NCBI RefSeq assembly: GCF_000025965.1
Contig: NC_006513.1
Coordinates: forward strand, 3,534,001-3,598,000
Origin: Aromatoleum aromaticum EbN1
GTDB taxonomy: Bacteria > Pseudomonadota > Gammaproteobacteria > Burkholderiales > Rhodocyclaceae
DNA: 64,000 bases
Direction: 5' to 3'
Made by a program: the position numbers and the translations under genes. The notes below the pieces were generated by a model that had not been told where the DNA came from, ran no database searches, and saw only the letters and a program-made list of their open reading frames with translations. Below are positions 52,682 through 63,060 of this stretch, piece by piece (the stretch's first letter is position 1; every line of letters begins with the position of its first letter).

Positions 52682-55600
52682 ATGACTGCGATCGCCGACA
52701 TACCGGCAGAACAAACCGCCTCCGCCAGTACCGTGGGGCCTGTGGCCCTCTCGTCGAGGATCGTTGTGCTTGCTGCGATGTATATCGCGGTTGGCCTGTT
52801 CGCGCGCGCACTGACACAGTCGTCCGGCTATTCGTCACCCGTGTGGCCCGCGGCCGGTTTCGCTCTGGCGGCCTTGCTGGTGTGGGGCGCGCGTTGTTGG
52901 CCCGGCGTCTGGCTCGGCGCCTTCGTGATCGTTCTTCTACCGGATCGCACGACTAGCGGCGCGCTGGTTGCCGCGCTCGGTGCCAGCGGCATGACGCTTC
53001 AGGCGCTGCTCGGCGTCTGCCTCGCGAGACGCTGCCTGCGTTCGTCATCGTTTCCGGCACGCAACCGGGATATCGCACGCCTCGTCCTGCTGACCGGGCC
53101 GCTGGCCTCGCTGGTGGCGTCCAGCATTGCCGTCGCCGCGCTGCTCGCCTTCGAACGCATTGCCCCGGCGGCCGGGCCGAGCGAGTGGCTGACATGGTGG
53201 GCGGGGGATACGCTGGGCGTGTTGCTGTTCGCACCGCTGGTGCTGCTGGCGTGGCCGGGGCCGCTGCGCGGTTGGATACGCCGGAGCGGGGGCGGGAGGA
53301 TTTCGATCCTGCTGGTTCTCGCGGCCGCACTCTTCTCCGCCGGCAGCTTCACGGTCGATCGGCTGTGGAAGGAACGCGAACGCACCGAGATCGCCCAGCG
53401 GATGGACGAGGTGTTCGAAATCGGTTTTCTTCTGCTGCCTGAGGTCATCGCCTCGCTCGAAGGCGTCGAACGCTTCGTGAGCGCCAGTTCGGCTGTGACG
53501 AGGGACGAATTCGAGACTTTCACGGTCTGGATCACGCGGCATCCGGCGGTGGTGTCGATCGATTGGGCGCCCCGCGTACTAGCGGAAGAGCGCGAGAGTT
53601 TCGAACGGGCGGTCCGCGCCGAGGGGGGGCGTGATTTCCGTATTTTCGAGCCCGGCGACGACGGCAACACGCGGCCCGCCACAGGGCGACCGGAATACTT
53701 CCCCGTTCTGTACAGCGCGCCGAGGGAAGCGGGGCGGAGCATCCTGGGACTCGACCACGGCTACGATCCGCATCGACGTGTCGCGATGGAGCAGGCGCGG
53801 CAAAGCCGCGAGGCTCACACGGTCCGCGGAGTGCCGCTGCTGCGGACGAAGCGCCTGTCGCTGCTCGTTTTTCAGCCGGTGCACGATGTGGCGCGCGCTT
53901 CATGGGACGCTGCGGCGCGGGCCGGGCCCCGCGATCTGCTGGGCCATGTCGTGGGTGTCTTCGACGTCGAAAAGCTGTTCATCCCGCTCGCCGAGGCCGC
54001 GCATACGCGCAGCATCGGTTTTCGTGTATCGGATGTGACGTCCGGCGAACCTGCGCAGATCTTGCTCGATGAAATGCCGGCGGGGGTCGCCCCGACTTTG
54101 CGCAAGGAAATCGGGTTTGGCGGACGGACGTGGAGTCTGGAATTGGCGGCTAAAGCGCCGACCGGATACGTCGATACTCACGGCGAGGAGGAGATCTATC
54201 TTGCATTTTCGGTTCTGGCGGCCGTCCTCGTGGCTTATATCGCGCTGAGCAACGCGGGACACACGGCGGCGATCCAGAGGGAGGTGGCGGAGCAGACCGC
54301 CGAGCTCACGCGGGCCCTCGACGCTCGTCTGGCCGCGGAAGACGAGCGCGACCGCATTTTCGAACAGTCTGTCGATCTGCTCGGTATCGTGGGTATCGAT
54401 GGTTACTTCAAGCGTGTGAATCCGGCTTTCGCCCGGACGCTCGGGTGGAGCAATGAGGAATTCCTGTCGCGGCCCTATCTCGATTTCGTCCATCCGGACG
54501 ATGTGGAGGGGACGCGCGCCGATGCCGCAAGGGTCGCCGCAGGGCATACGACAGTCGGTTTCGAGAATCGCTATCGCTGCAAGGACGGAAACTGGCGCTG
54601 GCTGGAATGGAAGGCAGTGCCCCGAACAGGCGGGTTGATGTTCGTGACCGCGATCGACACGACGCAGCGACGCGAGAACGCTCGGCACCTGCGCACGCTC
54701 AACGCTGAACTTGTGCATCGCGTCGACGAACGCGAAGCGGCACTGGAAGCCCTCGGTGCCAAGAAGGACGAGATTCGAGCGGTGCTCGACAATCTGATCG
54801 AATGTGTCGTGACCATCAATGCGCAAGGGATCGTCCAAGGGGCGAATGCAGCGGTCGAAGCGGTGTTCGGATACCCGCTCGGCGAGGTCATCGGACGCAA
54901 TGTCTCGCTGCTGATGCCTTCTCCGGAGCGGGAGCGGCATGACGATTACCTGGCGCGCTACCTCGATACCGGTGCAAGACACGTCATCGGAAGCACTCGC
55001 GAGGTGGAGGGGCAGCACAAGCTCGGACACCGGATCCCGATGGAGCTGAGTGTCGCCGAGTACCGCGTGCGCGACGAGCAGTTCTTCGTCGGCACGTTGC
55101 GGGACATCAGCGAGCGCAAGGCATTTATCGCGGCACTGACGCGGGCGCGGGAAGACGCGGAGCAGGCAAGTCGGGCGAAATCCGCTTTCCTGGCGGCGAT
55201 GAGCCACGAGATCCGCACCCCGATGAACGGCGTGATGGGGCTGATCGAAGTGTTGGCGCGCACCTCGCTGTCGGAGCATCAGGCCGATCTCGTCGCAACG
55301 ATCTGCGGATCGTCATCCACGCTGTTGCGCATCATCGACGACATCCTCGACTTCTCGAAGATCGAGGCCGGTCGACTGAAACTCGACGTCCGGCCAGTAT
55401 CGATCGGAGATCTCGTCGAAAGCCTGGCCGGTTCGCTTCTTCCGCTGGCGGCCCGGCTCGACGTCGATCTGTCGGTATTCGTCTCGCCGGAGGTCCCCGA
55501 GCGCGTGGAGGCCGACGAGGTGCGGCTACGGCAGGTTCTATACAACCTCGTGGGCAACGCGGTGAAATTCTCCGCCGGTCGTCAGAATGTGCGGGGCCGA

Positions 55601-57142
55601 GTGGCGGTCCGCGTCGCGGTCGCGGACGTCGTGCCCTTGCAGCTCGCCGTCTCGATCGTGGACAACGGCATCGGCATCGATCCGGAAAAGGTGGAGGAAC
55701 TGTTCAACCCCTTCACGCAGGCGGAAGCCTCGACGACTCGCCGTTTCGGTGGAACCGGTCTCGGACTTGCGATCTGCAGGCGGCTCGTCGATCTGATGGA
55801 GGGAGGAATCAAGGTTCGCAGCGAACCCGGACAGGGATCGACATTCACCGTCACCATCCCGTTCGTGCTGTCCGACGAACAGCCGGCGCCGATTCTGCCC
55901 GAAGTCCGCGGAATAAATTGCGTCGTGATCGACAGCCCGGAAATCAACAGCGAAGACCTTCGCGTATATCTCGAGGATGCGGGGGCAAGCGTGTTCCGGG
56001 TGGATGACGAGGCGGCAGCCGGCGTGAAGGCAGCGAGCCTCGCCGCCCCGGTGGTCCTGATCGACTTTGCCCGAGAAGGGAAGAACACGGAAACCGACGG
56101 GACGGTGCCTGCGAGCGGCGCAGCCCGCGTGCGGATCACGCGTGGCAGGCGCCGGCGTCCGCGGATCAAGGATCGCCAGGTCGTCATGCTCAACGGCAAT
56201 GCGCTGCGGCGGCAGTCCCTGCTGCGCGCCGTCGCGGTTGCCGCCGGGCGGGCGTCGCCCGAGATCATCCACGCTGGAACTGCCGAACGCGCCGTGCTGC
56301 CGTCGACGACCGCGCCGACCATCGACGAGGCACGCGAGCACGGGCGCCTGATCCTCGTCGCCGAGGATGATCCGATCAACAAGAAAGTGATCCTCGAACA
56401 ACTCGCGCTGCTCGGCCACGCCGCCGAGATCGCCGGCGATGGGGCCGAAGCGCTGGAGATGTGGCGGCGTGGGACCTATGCGCTGATCCTGACCGACCTG
56501 CATATGCCGAAGATGGACGGTTATCGCCTCACGGAGGCGATCCGGCAGGCGGAAGGGGAGGCGGCGCGCATTCCGATCGTGGCGCTTACGGCAAACGCGC
56601 TGCAGTCCGAATCGCGGAGAGCGCGTGAAGCGGGGATGGACGAGTATCTGACCAAACCCGTCAGGCTCGAGGTGCTCGGCGCGCATCTCGACCGATGGCT
56701 GCCGCGACAGGAGACAGCGCTTGCTGAAACGGCGCAGGTCCCGCCCGATGCTGCGCCGGACGCCGTCGCATGCACGTTGCCAATCCTCGATGTGTCGGTG
56801 CTGAACGGACTGATCGGGGATGATCCGCAAGTCATTCGCGAGTTCCTGGGCGACTATCTCGCATCCACAAGGAGCCTGGCCGCCGAGACCCGGACGGCGT
56901 TTTCCGACGGTGACCGCGGCGCGGTTGCAGCCAGCTCCCACAAGCTCAAGTCTTCGTCGCGCGCCGTCGGTGCGCTGGCCCTCGGGGATCTGTGCAACCG
57001 CATCGAAAGCGCGGTGATCACTGGCGACCGGGTCGCGTTCGAGCAGGAGATGAGCCGGTATGACGATGTGGTCCGCACGACGGAAACTCATGTGATCAAG
57101 CTGTTGAACGAACCGATTTCCGCAGCCGGGGGTACGCAATGA
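52682..57142 (+). CDS. Hybrid sensor histidine kinase (MASE1-CHASE-PAS-PAS-HisKA-REC-HPt)
   Basis: A 1486-residue signalling protein. An N-terminal MASE1-like membrane domain (residues 20-250) and a CHASE-like extracytoplasmic domain (about 270-500, with SIDWAPRVL) are followed by two PAS domains. The kinase core has phospho-acceptor His842 in [14 protein letters not shown], then LVGNAVKF (N box), DNGIGI and [10 protein letters not shown] (G boxes). A receiver domain carries Asp1272 ([11 protein letters not shown]), and an HPt domain holds His1420 (SSHKLKSSS). The full phosphorelay is present. A degenerate pseudo-receiver may precede the REC. Its stop overlaps the REC-EAL gene. Confidence 0.93.
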   Translation: MTAIADIPAEQTASASTVGPVALSSRIVVLAAMYIAVGLFARALTQSSGYSSPVWPAAGFALAALLVWGARCWPGVWLGAFVIVLLPDRTTSGALVAALGASGMTLQALLGVCLARRCLRSSSFPARNRDIARLVLLTGPLASLVASSIAVAALLAFERIAPAAGPSEWLTWWAGDTLGVLLFAPLVLLAWPGPLRGWIRRSGGGRISILLVLAAALFSAGSFTVDRLWKERERTEIAQRMDEVFEIGFLLLPEVIASLEGVERFVSASSAVTRDEFETFTVWITRHPAVVSIDWAPRVLAEERESFERAVRAEGGRDFRIFEPGDDGNTRPATGRPEYFPVLYSAPREAGRSILGLDHGYDPHRRVAMEQARQSREAHTVRGVPLLRTKRLSLLVFQPVHDVARASWDAAARAGPRDLLGHVVGVFDVEKLFIPLAEAAHTRSIGFRVSDVTSGEPAQILLDEMPAGVAPTLRKEIGFGGRTWSLELAAKAPTGYVDTHGEEEIYLAFSVLAAVLVAYIALSNAGHTAAIQREVAEQTAELTRALDARLAAEDERDRIFEQSVDLLGIVGIDGYFKRVNPAFARTLGWSNEEFLSRPYLDFVHPDDVEGTRADAARVAAGHTTVGFENRYRCKDGNWRWLEWKAVPRTGGLMFVTAIDTTQRRENARHLRTLNAELVHRVDEREAALEALGAKKDEIRAVLDNLIECVVTINAQGIVQGANAAVEAVFGYPLGEVIGRNVSLLMPSPERERHDDYLARYLDTGARHVIGSTREVEGQHKLGHRIPMELSVAEYRVRDEQFFVGTLRDISERKAFIAALTRAREDAEQASRAKSAFLAAMSHEIRTPMNGVMGLIEVLARTSLSEHQADLVATICGSSSTLLRIIDDILDFSKIEAGRLKLDVRPVSIGDLVESLAGSLLPLAARLDVDLSVFVSPEVPERVEADEVRLRQVLYNLVGNAVKFSAGRQNVRGRVAVRVAVADVVPLQLAVSIVDNGIGIDPEKVEELFNPFTQAEASTTRRFGGTGLGLAICRRLVDLMEGGIKVRSEPGQGSTFTVTIPFVLSDEQPAPILPEVRGINCVVIDSPEINSEDLRVYLEDAGASVFRVDDEAAAGVKAASLAAPVVLIDFAREGKNTETDGTVPASGAARVRITRGRRRRPRIKDRQVVMLNGNALRRQSLLRAVAVAAGRASPEIIHAGTAERAVLPSTTAPTIDEAREHGRLILVAEDDPINKKVILEQLALLGHAAEIAGDGAEALEMWRRGTYALILTDLHMPKMDGYRLTEAIRQAEGEAARIPIVALTANALQSESRRAREAGMDEYLTKPVRLEVLGAHLDRWLPRQETALAETAQVPPDAAPDAVACTLPILDVSVLNGLIGDDPQVIREFLGDYLASTRSLAAETRTAFSDGDRGAVAASSHKLKSSSRAVGALALGDLCNRIESAVITGDRVAFEQEMSRYDDVVRTTETHVIKLLNEPISAAGGTQ

Positions 57143-58338
57143 ACATACTCGTGATCGATGATGAACCGTTCGCGCGAAAGCTCCTCATGCACCAGCTCGG
57201 ACGTCTGGGATTCGAACGCGTGCAGCCCTGCGCGAGCGCGCAGGAGGCGTTGTCGATGATGGGGACGCCGGGTGAAAGTCCCGATTTGATCTTCTGCGAT
57301 CTCCAGATGCCTGAAATGGACGGGGTCGAATTCGTCCGTCACCTGGTGCGCGTCGGTTATACGGGTGGTCTGGTCCTGATCAGCGGCGAGGACGAGCGGG
57401 TCGTGCAGACCGCGGCGAAGCTTGCCAGCGCCCACAGGCTGACGGTACTCGGCGCACTGAACAAACCGGTGTTGATCGACAGGCTGAAGGAGGTCCTCGC
57501 TGGCGGCGTGGCGCAGAGCCCTGCGCTGGCGCGCGCCGAGCGCAAGATTTACTCCGAGGAGCGGCTGCGGCGGGCGATTGCCGACGGCGAGCTGGTCAAC
57601 CACTACCAGCCCAAGGTCGACCTCGCATCGGGAGCCGTCGCCGGGTTCGAGACCCTGGTGCGCTGGCGGCATCCCGAGGACGGGCTGATTTTTCCCGATC
57701 AGTTCATTCCGCTCGCCGAAGAGAGTTCACTGATCAACGATCTCACGCGCTCGGTGCTGCGCGCCGCCTTGTGCCACGCGCGGAAATGGCGCGACGACGG
57801 GTTCCCGCTGCAGGTTGCGGTCAACGTGTCGATGGACAATCTGGTCTCGCTGGACTTCCCCGACTTCGTCGAGTGCGCGCTGGACGAAGCGGGCATCCCG
57901 GCCAGTGGCCTGTTGCTGGAGGTTACGGAAAGCCGCCTGATGAAGAATCGGCTGGCGCCGCTGGAAGTGCTCGCGCGCCTGCGGCTCAAGCGCATCGGAT
58001 TGTCGATCGACGACTTCGGCACGGGGCACTCCTCGCTTGCCCAGCTGCGTGACATTCCGTTCAGCGAACTGAAGGTCGACCGCGGCTTCGTGCATGGCGC
58101 CTGGCGCAACGCCTCGCTGCGGGCGATCGTGGAGGCGAGCCTGCGGATGGCACGCCAGCTCGGCATGAAGACGGTCGCCGAAGGGGTCGAGGACAGGGAG
58201 GACTGGGACTTCCTGCGCAATAGTGGCTGTGAACTGGCGCAAGGCTGGTTCATCTCGAAGGCTCTGCCGCCCGAGCAGATTCCGGACTGGCTCGCCGCCT
58301 GGGAAGTGCGGCGGTCGACATTCCTGGACTTCGGGTGA
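57139..58338 (+). CDS. Response regulator with EAL phosphodiesterase domain
   Basis: A 399-residue protein with an N-terminal receiver (Asp54 in IFCDLQMPEMDG) and an EAL domain over about 140-390. The signature reads ETL instead of EAL (FETLVRWRHP, residues 171-173), a variant tolerated in active enzymes; EVTESRLM, SIDDFGTGHSSLAQL, KVDRGFVHG and VAEGVED keep the metal and catalytic residues. ATGA overlap with the kinase gene makes it the likely final target of that phosphorelay, linking the signal to c-di-GMP breakdown. Confidence 0.92.
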   Translation: MNILVIDDEPFARKLLMHQLGRLGFERVQPCASAQEALSMMGTPGESPDLIFCDLQMPEMDGVEFVRHLVRVGYTGGLVLISGEDERVVQTAAKLASAHRLTVLGALNKPVLIDRLKEVLAGGVAQSPALARAERKIYSEERLRRAIADGELVNHYQPKVDLASGAVAGFETLVRWRHPEDGLIFPDQFIPLAEESSLINDLTRSVLRAALCHARKWRDDGFPLQVAVNVSMDNLVSLDFPDFVECALDEAGIPASGLLLEVTESRLMKNRLAPLEVLARLRLKRIGLSIDDFGTGHSSLAQLRDIPFSELKVDRGFVHGAWRNASLRAIVEASLRMARQLGMKTVAEGVEDREDWDFLRNSGCELAQGWFISKALPPEQIPDWLAAWEVRRSTFLDFG

Positions 58339-58461
58339 TGAATGGTCGCGCGCGGATTCTCGTTGCAACGGACGTTGCCGCCGAGGCGGTCGAGCCGCTG
58401 ATGCTGTGGATCGACTCGATCGAGGACGAATTCGCCCCACAGCTCGAAGCTGCCCGCGCGC
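58338..58461 (+). other. Possible DEAD-box helicase scrap
   Basis: Directly after the REC-EAL stop a frame reads NGRARILVATDVAAEAVEPL. RILVATDVAA resembles motif V of RhlE-type DEAD-box helicases, but nothing else of such a gene is present and the rest of the frame overlaps the minus-strand gene at 58462. This may be chance or a remnant. No other feature was seen here. Confidence 0.2.
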
Positions 58462-58677
58462 TCAACGTTCCGACGATTCGAGCGCGCTCCACATCACCCA
58501 CTGGCCGCAGGCATTGCGCGGGCCGCGCAGCGAGCCGTGCCACGGCCCTTCGATGCACGGCCCCTTGTCGTCGTTCTCGTCATATTCGACGCTGCCGGGT
58601 TCGCTCCCGGGATGGCGCTTGCCGCCCCAGCGCTTGCAGGACAGGCAGCGCTTGCGGTCGAGCGGCTGGCTGGTCAT
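58462..58677 (-). CDS. Small Cys-containing protein, unknown function
   Basis: A 71-residue protein: MTSQPLDRKRCLSCKRWGGK, DENDDKGPCIEGPWHGSLRG, and RNACGQWVMW. Four Cys residues (a Cys-x-x-Cys, then two single) could bind one zinc or iron. I do not know the family. It lies 19 bases after the thioredoxin-like gene on the same strand, so co-transcription is likely. Confidence 0.55.
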   Translation of the reverse strand: MTSQPLDRKRCLSCKRWGGKRHPGSEPGSVEYDENDDKGPCIEGPWHGSLRGPRNACGQWVMWSALESSER

Positions 58678-58696
58678 CGGTTCGCTGCGCTGCGCA

Positions 58697-59095
58697 TCAC
58701 GCATCGTGCCCAGCGCTGCGGCGCTGCAGCGCTGCGCGGAAGTTGCAGTCGCGCTGCCACGCGCGGCGCTCTTCGTTCGCGAACGCATAGGTGCGCGCTT
58801 CTTCGTCGTCGAAGGCGGCGAAGGTTTCGAGGGTGCGCTGCAGGAACACGTGCTGCGGCAGCAGCGTGCCGAAGAAGAGCACCAGCTCGCCGCGCTGGAT
58901 CAGCAGCGTCGGGAAGTTCTCGACGTCCAGGTCGCCGAGCCAGTCGGCGTCGTCCTCGATGTCGACCCAGTGGAACCCGGCGTGCGGCCACACGCGGGCG
59001 AGAGCTTCGAAGCCGGTGCGATAGTCGCGGCAGGTGCCGCACCAGTCGGCACACAGGCAGGCGACGAGGAGTTCGGGAAGCGGTTGGTCGTCCAT
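58697..59095 (-). CDS. Thioredoxin-like protein
   Basis: A 132-residue cytoplasmic thioredoxin-fold protein with the active-site segment CADWCGTCRDYRTGF (Cys-Gly-Thr-Cys) and cis-Pro in VENFPTLLIQRG. The region FHWVDIEDDADWLGDLDVEN matches the usual strand-helix pattern. The dithiol CGTC differs from CGPC of TrxA. It starts at the ATG at 59095. A reductase or chaperone role is likely; the substrate is unknown. Confidence 0.85.
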   Translation of the reverse strand: MDDQPLPELLVACLCADWCGTCRDYRTGFEALARVWPHAGFHWVDIEDDADWLGDLDVENFPTLLIQRGELVLFFGTLLPQHVFLQRTLETFAAFDDEEARTYAFANEERRAWQRDCNFRAALQRRSAGHDA

Positions 59096-59286
59096 CGGGA
59101 AGGCTGTCAGTCGGTCATCGCGCGTGAGCGCGTACCGGCTGAGGCTAGCATATTCCGCGCGCGACGGCCGCCTGCCGCGGCCATCTCGCAGACGTCGCGG
59201 ATGGGCTTGCACTCGATCCGTCGTTACCGCAGAGTTTCAGGAGTATCCCCAGCCCGCGACAGCGGGCCGCACCGAGGAAGAGCGCG

Positions 59287-60054
59287 ATGAAAATCCAGAT
59301 CCTGTCCGACCTGCATCTGAACGTTGCCGAGATGGAGCCTGCGCTCACCGATGCCGACATCGTGGTCCTCGCAGGCGACATCGCACGCCCGGAGCGGGCG
59401 ATCGCGTGGGCGCGGCAGTTTCCGCAGCCGGTCGTCTATATCCCGGGCAACCACGAGTACTACGGCGGCAGCCTGGCGGGCGTCGGGCAAAGGCTGCGTG
59501 CCGCGGCCGAAGGGAGCAACGTCCGCATCCTCGACTGCGGCGCCGCGGTGTTCGGCCGGGTGCGCATTCTCGGCTGCACGCTGTGGAGCGATTTCCGGCT
59601 GTTCGCGGAAGCCGAACGCCAGCAGCAGTCGAGAGCGGAGGCGACGCGGCTGATGTACGATTTTTCGCGCGTCCGCATCGATGACGACGCGCCCGAGCTG
59701 TTCACGCCGGCGCTGTCCGCCGAACTGTTCGATCGCGCCTCCGCATGGCTGCGCACCGCGCTGCAGGCGCCCCACGACGGAACGACGGTCGTCGTCACCC
59801 ATCACGCGCCGTGTACGCACAGCGTGCATCCCAAATACGCCGATTCGCCGATCACGCCGGCGTTCGTCTCCGACCTCGACGAACTCGTCGCCGCGTCGGG
59901 CGCGGCGCTGTGGATCCACGGTCATGTCCATGATTCGCACGACTACCGCATCGGTGCGACGCGCGTGCTGTGCAACCCGCGTGGCTATGGCAAGGACGGC
60001 GTGAACGAGAACCCGCGGTTCGACCCGGCGCTGACGGTGATCGTCCCGGAGTAA
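59287..60054 (+). CDS. Calcineurin-like metallophosphoesterase
   Basis: A 255-residue metallophosphoesterase: ILSDLHLN (Asp-x-His), VVLAGDIARP, YIPGNHEYYGG (Gly-Asn-His-Glu), VVVTHHAPCTHS and WIHGHVHDSHDY give the complete dimetal site. The substrate is not predictable. The ATG at 59287 has AGGAAGAG upstream. It is divergent from the thioredoxin gene and convergent with the cytochrome gene. Confidence 0.88.
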   Translation: MKIQILSDLHLNVAEMEPALTDADIVVLAGDIARPERAIAWARQFPQPVVYIPGNHEYYGGSLAGVGQRLRAAAEGSNVRILDCGAAVFGRVRILGCTLWSDFRLFAEAERQQQSRAEATRLMYDFSRVRIDDDAPELFTPALSAELFDRASAWLRTALQAPHDGTTVVVTHHAPCTHSVHPKYADSPITPAFVSDLDELVAASGAALWIHGHVHDSHDYRIGATRVLCNPRGYGKDGVNENPRFDPALTVIVPE

Positions 60055-60096
60055 GCCTGCCCACCGTTCAACGGTCCGGGTTCGGCAGGGATTCCG

Positions 60097-60492
60097 TCAC
60101 GGATTTTCCGGGCAGGCCGTGCCGGGGCGCGAGGTCTCGCGCAGCCATTCGATGAGCGCGGCGCGCTCGGCCGGATCGGGGATGCCTGCGTAGCCCATCG
60201 TCGTGCCGGGTACGACCCGGGTCGGCGCCGCGAGAAATCGGTCGAGCGTTGCCGCGTCCCAGACGATGCCGGACTCCCGCATCGCATCCGAATATCCGTA
60301 GTCGGGAAGGCTGCCCGCTCGCCGGCCGAACAGTCCGCAATGGCGCGGGCCGGTGCGGTTGTAGGCGAGCGCGTGGCAGGCGAGGCAGCGTGCATAGATT
60401 TCCTCGCCGCGCAGCGCCGTGCCTGCCGCCCCGGACGATGAGGCGGATGCCAGCACAACCAGCACGCTCATCCAGCACGACGGCCGCAGCAT
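60097..60492 (-). CDS. Periplasmic c-type cytochrome
   Basis: A 131-residue class I cytochrome c. Signal peptide first (cleavage after about residue 20, ASASSSGA), then haem motif CLACH in EIYARCLACHALAYNRTGP and a distal Met in VVPGTTMGYAGIPDP. It is the third gene after the ECF sigma factor and the ferritin-like protein, 12 bases downstream of the latter. Electron transfer in the periplasm is the likely role. Confidence 0.88.
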   Translation of the reverse strand: MLRPSCWMSVLVVLASASSSGAAGTALRGEEIYARCLACHALAYNRTGPRHCGLFGRRAGSLPDYGYSDAMRESGIVWDAATLDRFLAAPTRVVPGTTMGYAGIPDPAERAALIEWLRETSRPGTACPENP

Positions 60493-60504
60493 CGTCGTGA
60501 CCGT

Positions 60505-61083
60505 TCAGGACACGAACGCCGACGGCACCGGGTCTTCGCCGAGCGCCTGGCGCAGGATCGCCCAGTGCATCGCTTCATCGCCGAGGATGCTGGCAGCGGC
60601 CTTCGCGAGATCGGGGTTGGCGAACAGCGGCACGGCGCCGAGGTAGGCGCTTACCGCTCCCTGTTCGAGTCCGGAGGCGAAACGCAGTACATCCGCCTCG
60701 GCTTTCAGGGTGGCGACCGGAAAATCGTACTTCTGCCTGCTTTCGGCCGGCTTGCCGCCGAGCTTCGTGACCGTCTGCGCAAGGAGGTCGACGTGGGCTT
60801 TGTGATGACCCTGGAACTGCAGCGCCAGGTCCCGCATCGGCGCACGCAGCAGCCCGCTGCCGGCGCCGAGCTGGTACGCGGCGATCGCTTCGTGCTCCGC
60901 GGCGAGCGCCGTGTTCAGGATGCGCGCGTCCGCGGCGGGATCGCCTTGGCGCGTGTCCGCCTGGGCGGCGAGGGCAGGACGGCCGGCGAGCAGCGCGACC
61001 GCTGCGGCCGACAGGGTCGCGCTACCGTGCAGGAAACGACGGCGGCTCGGGACGATCAGCAGGGAAGGGTGGTCGATTTTCAT
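60505..61083 (-). CDS. Tat-exported ferritin-like protein
   Basis: A 192-residue protein with a twin-arginine leader (PSRRRFLHGSATLSAAAVAL) followed by a ferritin-like four-helix domain: ALAAEHEAIAAYQLGAGSGL, LALQFQGHHKAHVDLLAQTV, ASGLEQGAVSAYLGAVP and ILGDEAMHWAILRQALG. Glu and His at spaced positions could form a diiron or other metal site. The start is the ATG at 61083. It lies between the ECF sigma factor and a cytochrome c gene; function unknown, perhaps metal or peroxide handling in the periplasm. Confidence 0.75.
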   Translation of the reverse strand: MKIDHPSLLIVPSRRRFLHGSATLSAAAVALLAGRPALAAQADTRQGDPAADARILNTALAAEHEAIAAYQLGAGSGLLRAPMRDLALQFQGHHKAHVDLLAQTVTKLGGKPAESRQKYDFPVATLKAEADVLRFASGLEQGAVSAYLGAVPLFANPDLAKAAASILGDEAMHWAILRQALGEDPVPSAFVS

Positions 61084-61277
61084 GATGGGCTCCGTTTCTT
61101 GAGGTCGAACGATCGCTCGATGCGTCGGGCGACGCATCAGCGGGGAAGGAAAAGGAAATCCGGACGGGGTTCGAGGCGGCGGCTCGCAGGCTTCGTCCAG
61201 CTTCCCGGAATCCGAATCCGCGCAGGAACCGGAAAGCGGACGATGTGCCGATGCTGCCGGTGCGCGGCCGCGACGGG

Positions 61278-61973
61278 TCAGCCGGGCGGCGGTGCCTGCT
61301 CGAAGGCGAGTTCCAGGCGCCGGTGCACTGCGGCGACGAGGCGGTCGCAGCGGGCGCCGTCGAACGAGAAGAATTCGTCGATCGTCGGGCCGATCTCGCG
61401 GCCGATCGTGTCGCGCAGCAGATGACGTGCGCGGAACAGCGCGGTCTTGACGGCCCCTTCCGACATCCCGAGGCTCGCGGCCGTTTCGGTGACGCTCAAT
61501 TCCTCGACCGCGCGCAGCATGAACACCGCGCGGCAGCCGTCGGGCAGACGGTCGATCGAGCTTTCGATCACGCGTCGCAGTTCGCGCCGCATCGCCATCG
61601 CTTCCGGTGTTTCCGCCGGTGCGGTTTGCCTCTCGTCATATGCGGCGGAGTCCTCCGCGAGTCCACCCGAACGCGACCTGGACCGCAGCCGCTCGAGCGA
61701 TTTGTTCACGACGATGCGCGTCAGCCAGGTCGACAGGCTCGACTCGCCCTTGAAGTCGGCGAGCGCCCGGTAGGCGCTGACGTAGGCCTCCTGGACCGCG
61801 TCCTCGGCGTCGGCATCGTCGCGCAGAATGCCGCGGGCAGTGCGGAACAAGCGGCGATTGTTCGCGCGCATCATCCGTTCGAGCGCGCCCGGCTCGCCGT
61901 GCAGAACGTGTGCGACCAGTTCGGAATCCCGGGCGGCCGGAAGCGGAGACGGGGCGGTGACGACATCGGTCAT
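61278..61973 (-). CDS. ECF-type RNA polymerase sigma factor
   Basis: A 231-residue sigma-70-family factor of ECF type. Region 2: LFRTARGILRDDADAEDAVQ, AYVSAYRALADFKGESSLST and WLTRIVVNKSLERLRS. Region 4: LPDGCRAVFMLRAVEELSVT then ETAASLGMSEGAVKTALFRA. A C-terminal extension of about 40 residues (TIDEFFSFDGARCDRLVAAV) is longer than in classical ECFs. No anti-sigma gene is adjacent. Downstream ferritin-like and cytochrome genes are probable members of its own transcript or regulon. Confidence 0.9.
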   Translation of the reverse strand: MTDVVTAPSPLPAARDSELVAHVLHGEPGALERMMRANNRRLFRTARGILRDDADAEDAVQEAYVSAYRALADFKGESSLSTWLTRIVVNKSLERLRSRSRSGGLAEDSAAYDERQTAPAETPEAMAMRRELRRVIESSIDRLPDGCRAVFMLRAVEELSVTETAASLGMSEGAVKTALFRARHLLRDTIGREIGPTIDEFFSFDGARCDRLVAAVHRRLELAFEQAPPPG

Positions 61974-62027
61974 GATCGGGACTCCATCGATTCATCCGAC
62001 CATTGGATGATGCCGCCCCCCGAAAGG

Positions 62028-62642
62028 TTACGCGGATGGATGATGGATGCGGAACACTTCCGGATCATTGCCGTGATCGAGCAGGATGCGGCGCACGCGG
62101 TCCTGCCACAACGCGCCGAACTGCCGCTGCTCGTCCGCGTCGGCTTCGCCCATCAGGCAGCGCGCCATCAGCGACGGCATCGCCGGGTCGGCCGGAATCG
62201 TCGAGAGGTCCGCTTCGGCGTCGACCGCCACGCCAGTGTCGAGGCGCGTGAAACGCAGCGCCAGCGGCAGGTCGACGGCGAACTGCTGCAGCCCGCGACG
62301 CACGTGGCGTCCGGCGAGGCCCTTGAAGCCGCCGTCCTGCGCCGCACCGCTCAGCAGCGTCACGACGCTCGCAATCACGCCGGTGACGCCGTCCTCGAAG
62401 CGGTTGCGGAACTCGACGCGCACTCCGCCGCGTTGGGGCAATTCATCGGGGTACAGCGCGGTCAGCGCATGGCAGGTGAGAAGATAGGCCGAGCCGACCG
62501 TTGGGCACGAATGCCCGGCGAGCTTCACGGCGTCCTCGTAGCCGTATTCGATAACGCCGTCTTCGGCAGCGCCGAGGAAAGCGGCCAGCGCGTCGCGCAC
62601 CTTGAGTCGCGGCACTGCGCGGTAAAAATCGGGAAATTGCAT
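62028..62642 (-). CDS. FmdE-like domain protein
   Basis: A 204-residue protein with the FmdE-type N-terminus: KLAGHSCPTVGSAYLLTCHA, in which His and Cys are the expected metal ligands. The rest (GVRVEFRNRFEDGVTGVIAS; LPLALRFTRLDTGVAV) fits stand-alone FmdE-like proteins found beside redox genes in bacteria; the enzymatic role is unknown, but the family is named from formylmethanofuran dehydrogenase. The start is the ATG at 62642. It is 77 bases downstream of the cupin gene. Confidence 0.7.
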   Translation of the reverse strand: MQFPDFYRAVPRLKVRDALAAFLGAAEDGVIEYGYEDAVKLAGHSCPTVGSAYLLTCHALTALYPDELPQRGGVRVEFRNRFEDGVTGVIASVVTLLSGAAQDGGFKGLAGRHVRRGLQQFAVDLPLALRFTRLDTGVAVDAEADLSTIPADPAMPSLMARCLMGEADADEQRQFGALWQDRVRRILLDHGNDPEVFRIHHPSA

Positions 62643-62719
62643 TGCTGCTCCATGGAATCGTGGGTTCGGGAAAAATGGCATCGGCGGCACGGCCCGGCCG
62701 GCCGCCGAGGGGTGGCGTG

Positions 62720-63052
62720 TCACGCGCGGTGCAGCAGCATCGTGATCAGCAGCGAGGCATCTTCGAGCGCGGTCACCGCGTGGGGCTCGGCATCGGCGAG
62801 ATAGACCAGCGTGCCGGGGGTGAGCGTCTGCGCCTGGCCGTGCGAGTCGAGTTCGACGACGCCTTCGAGGCACTGGATCGTGATCAGGCCGGCGGCGCGG
62901 TGTTCCTGCGTGGACTTGCCGGCCGGCAGCACCAGCCGGAAGACCTCGAAGTGCTCGGCCCTGATGAGCGTCGACGACACCGTGTCGCGGACGCGTTCGC
63001 CGAGCGGCGTGATGTCGATCAGTTCGCCGGAAGCGGCGTGCGAAATGGCCAT
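62720..63052 (-). CDS. Cupin-domain protein
   Basis: A 110-residue single-domain cupin: FRLVLPAGKSTQEHRAAGLI holds the first metal His, LTPGTLVYLADAEPHAVTAL the second motif. Metal binding is likely. It lies eight bases after the SDR gene and is translated from ATG 63052. Many such small cupins act as regulators or isomerases; nothing here tells which. Confidence 0.82.
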   Translation of the reverse strand: MAISHAASGELIDITPLGERVRDTVSSTLIRAEHFEVFRLVLPAGKSTQEHRAAGLITIQCLEGVVELDSHGQAQTLTPGTLVYLADAEPHAVTALEDASLLITMLLHRA

Positions 63053-63060
63053 GATGTCTC

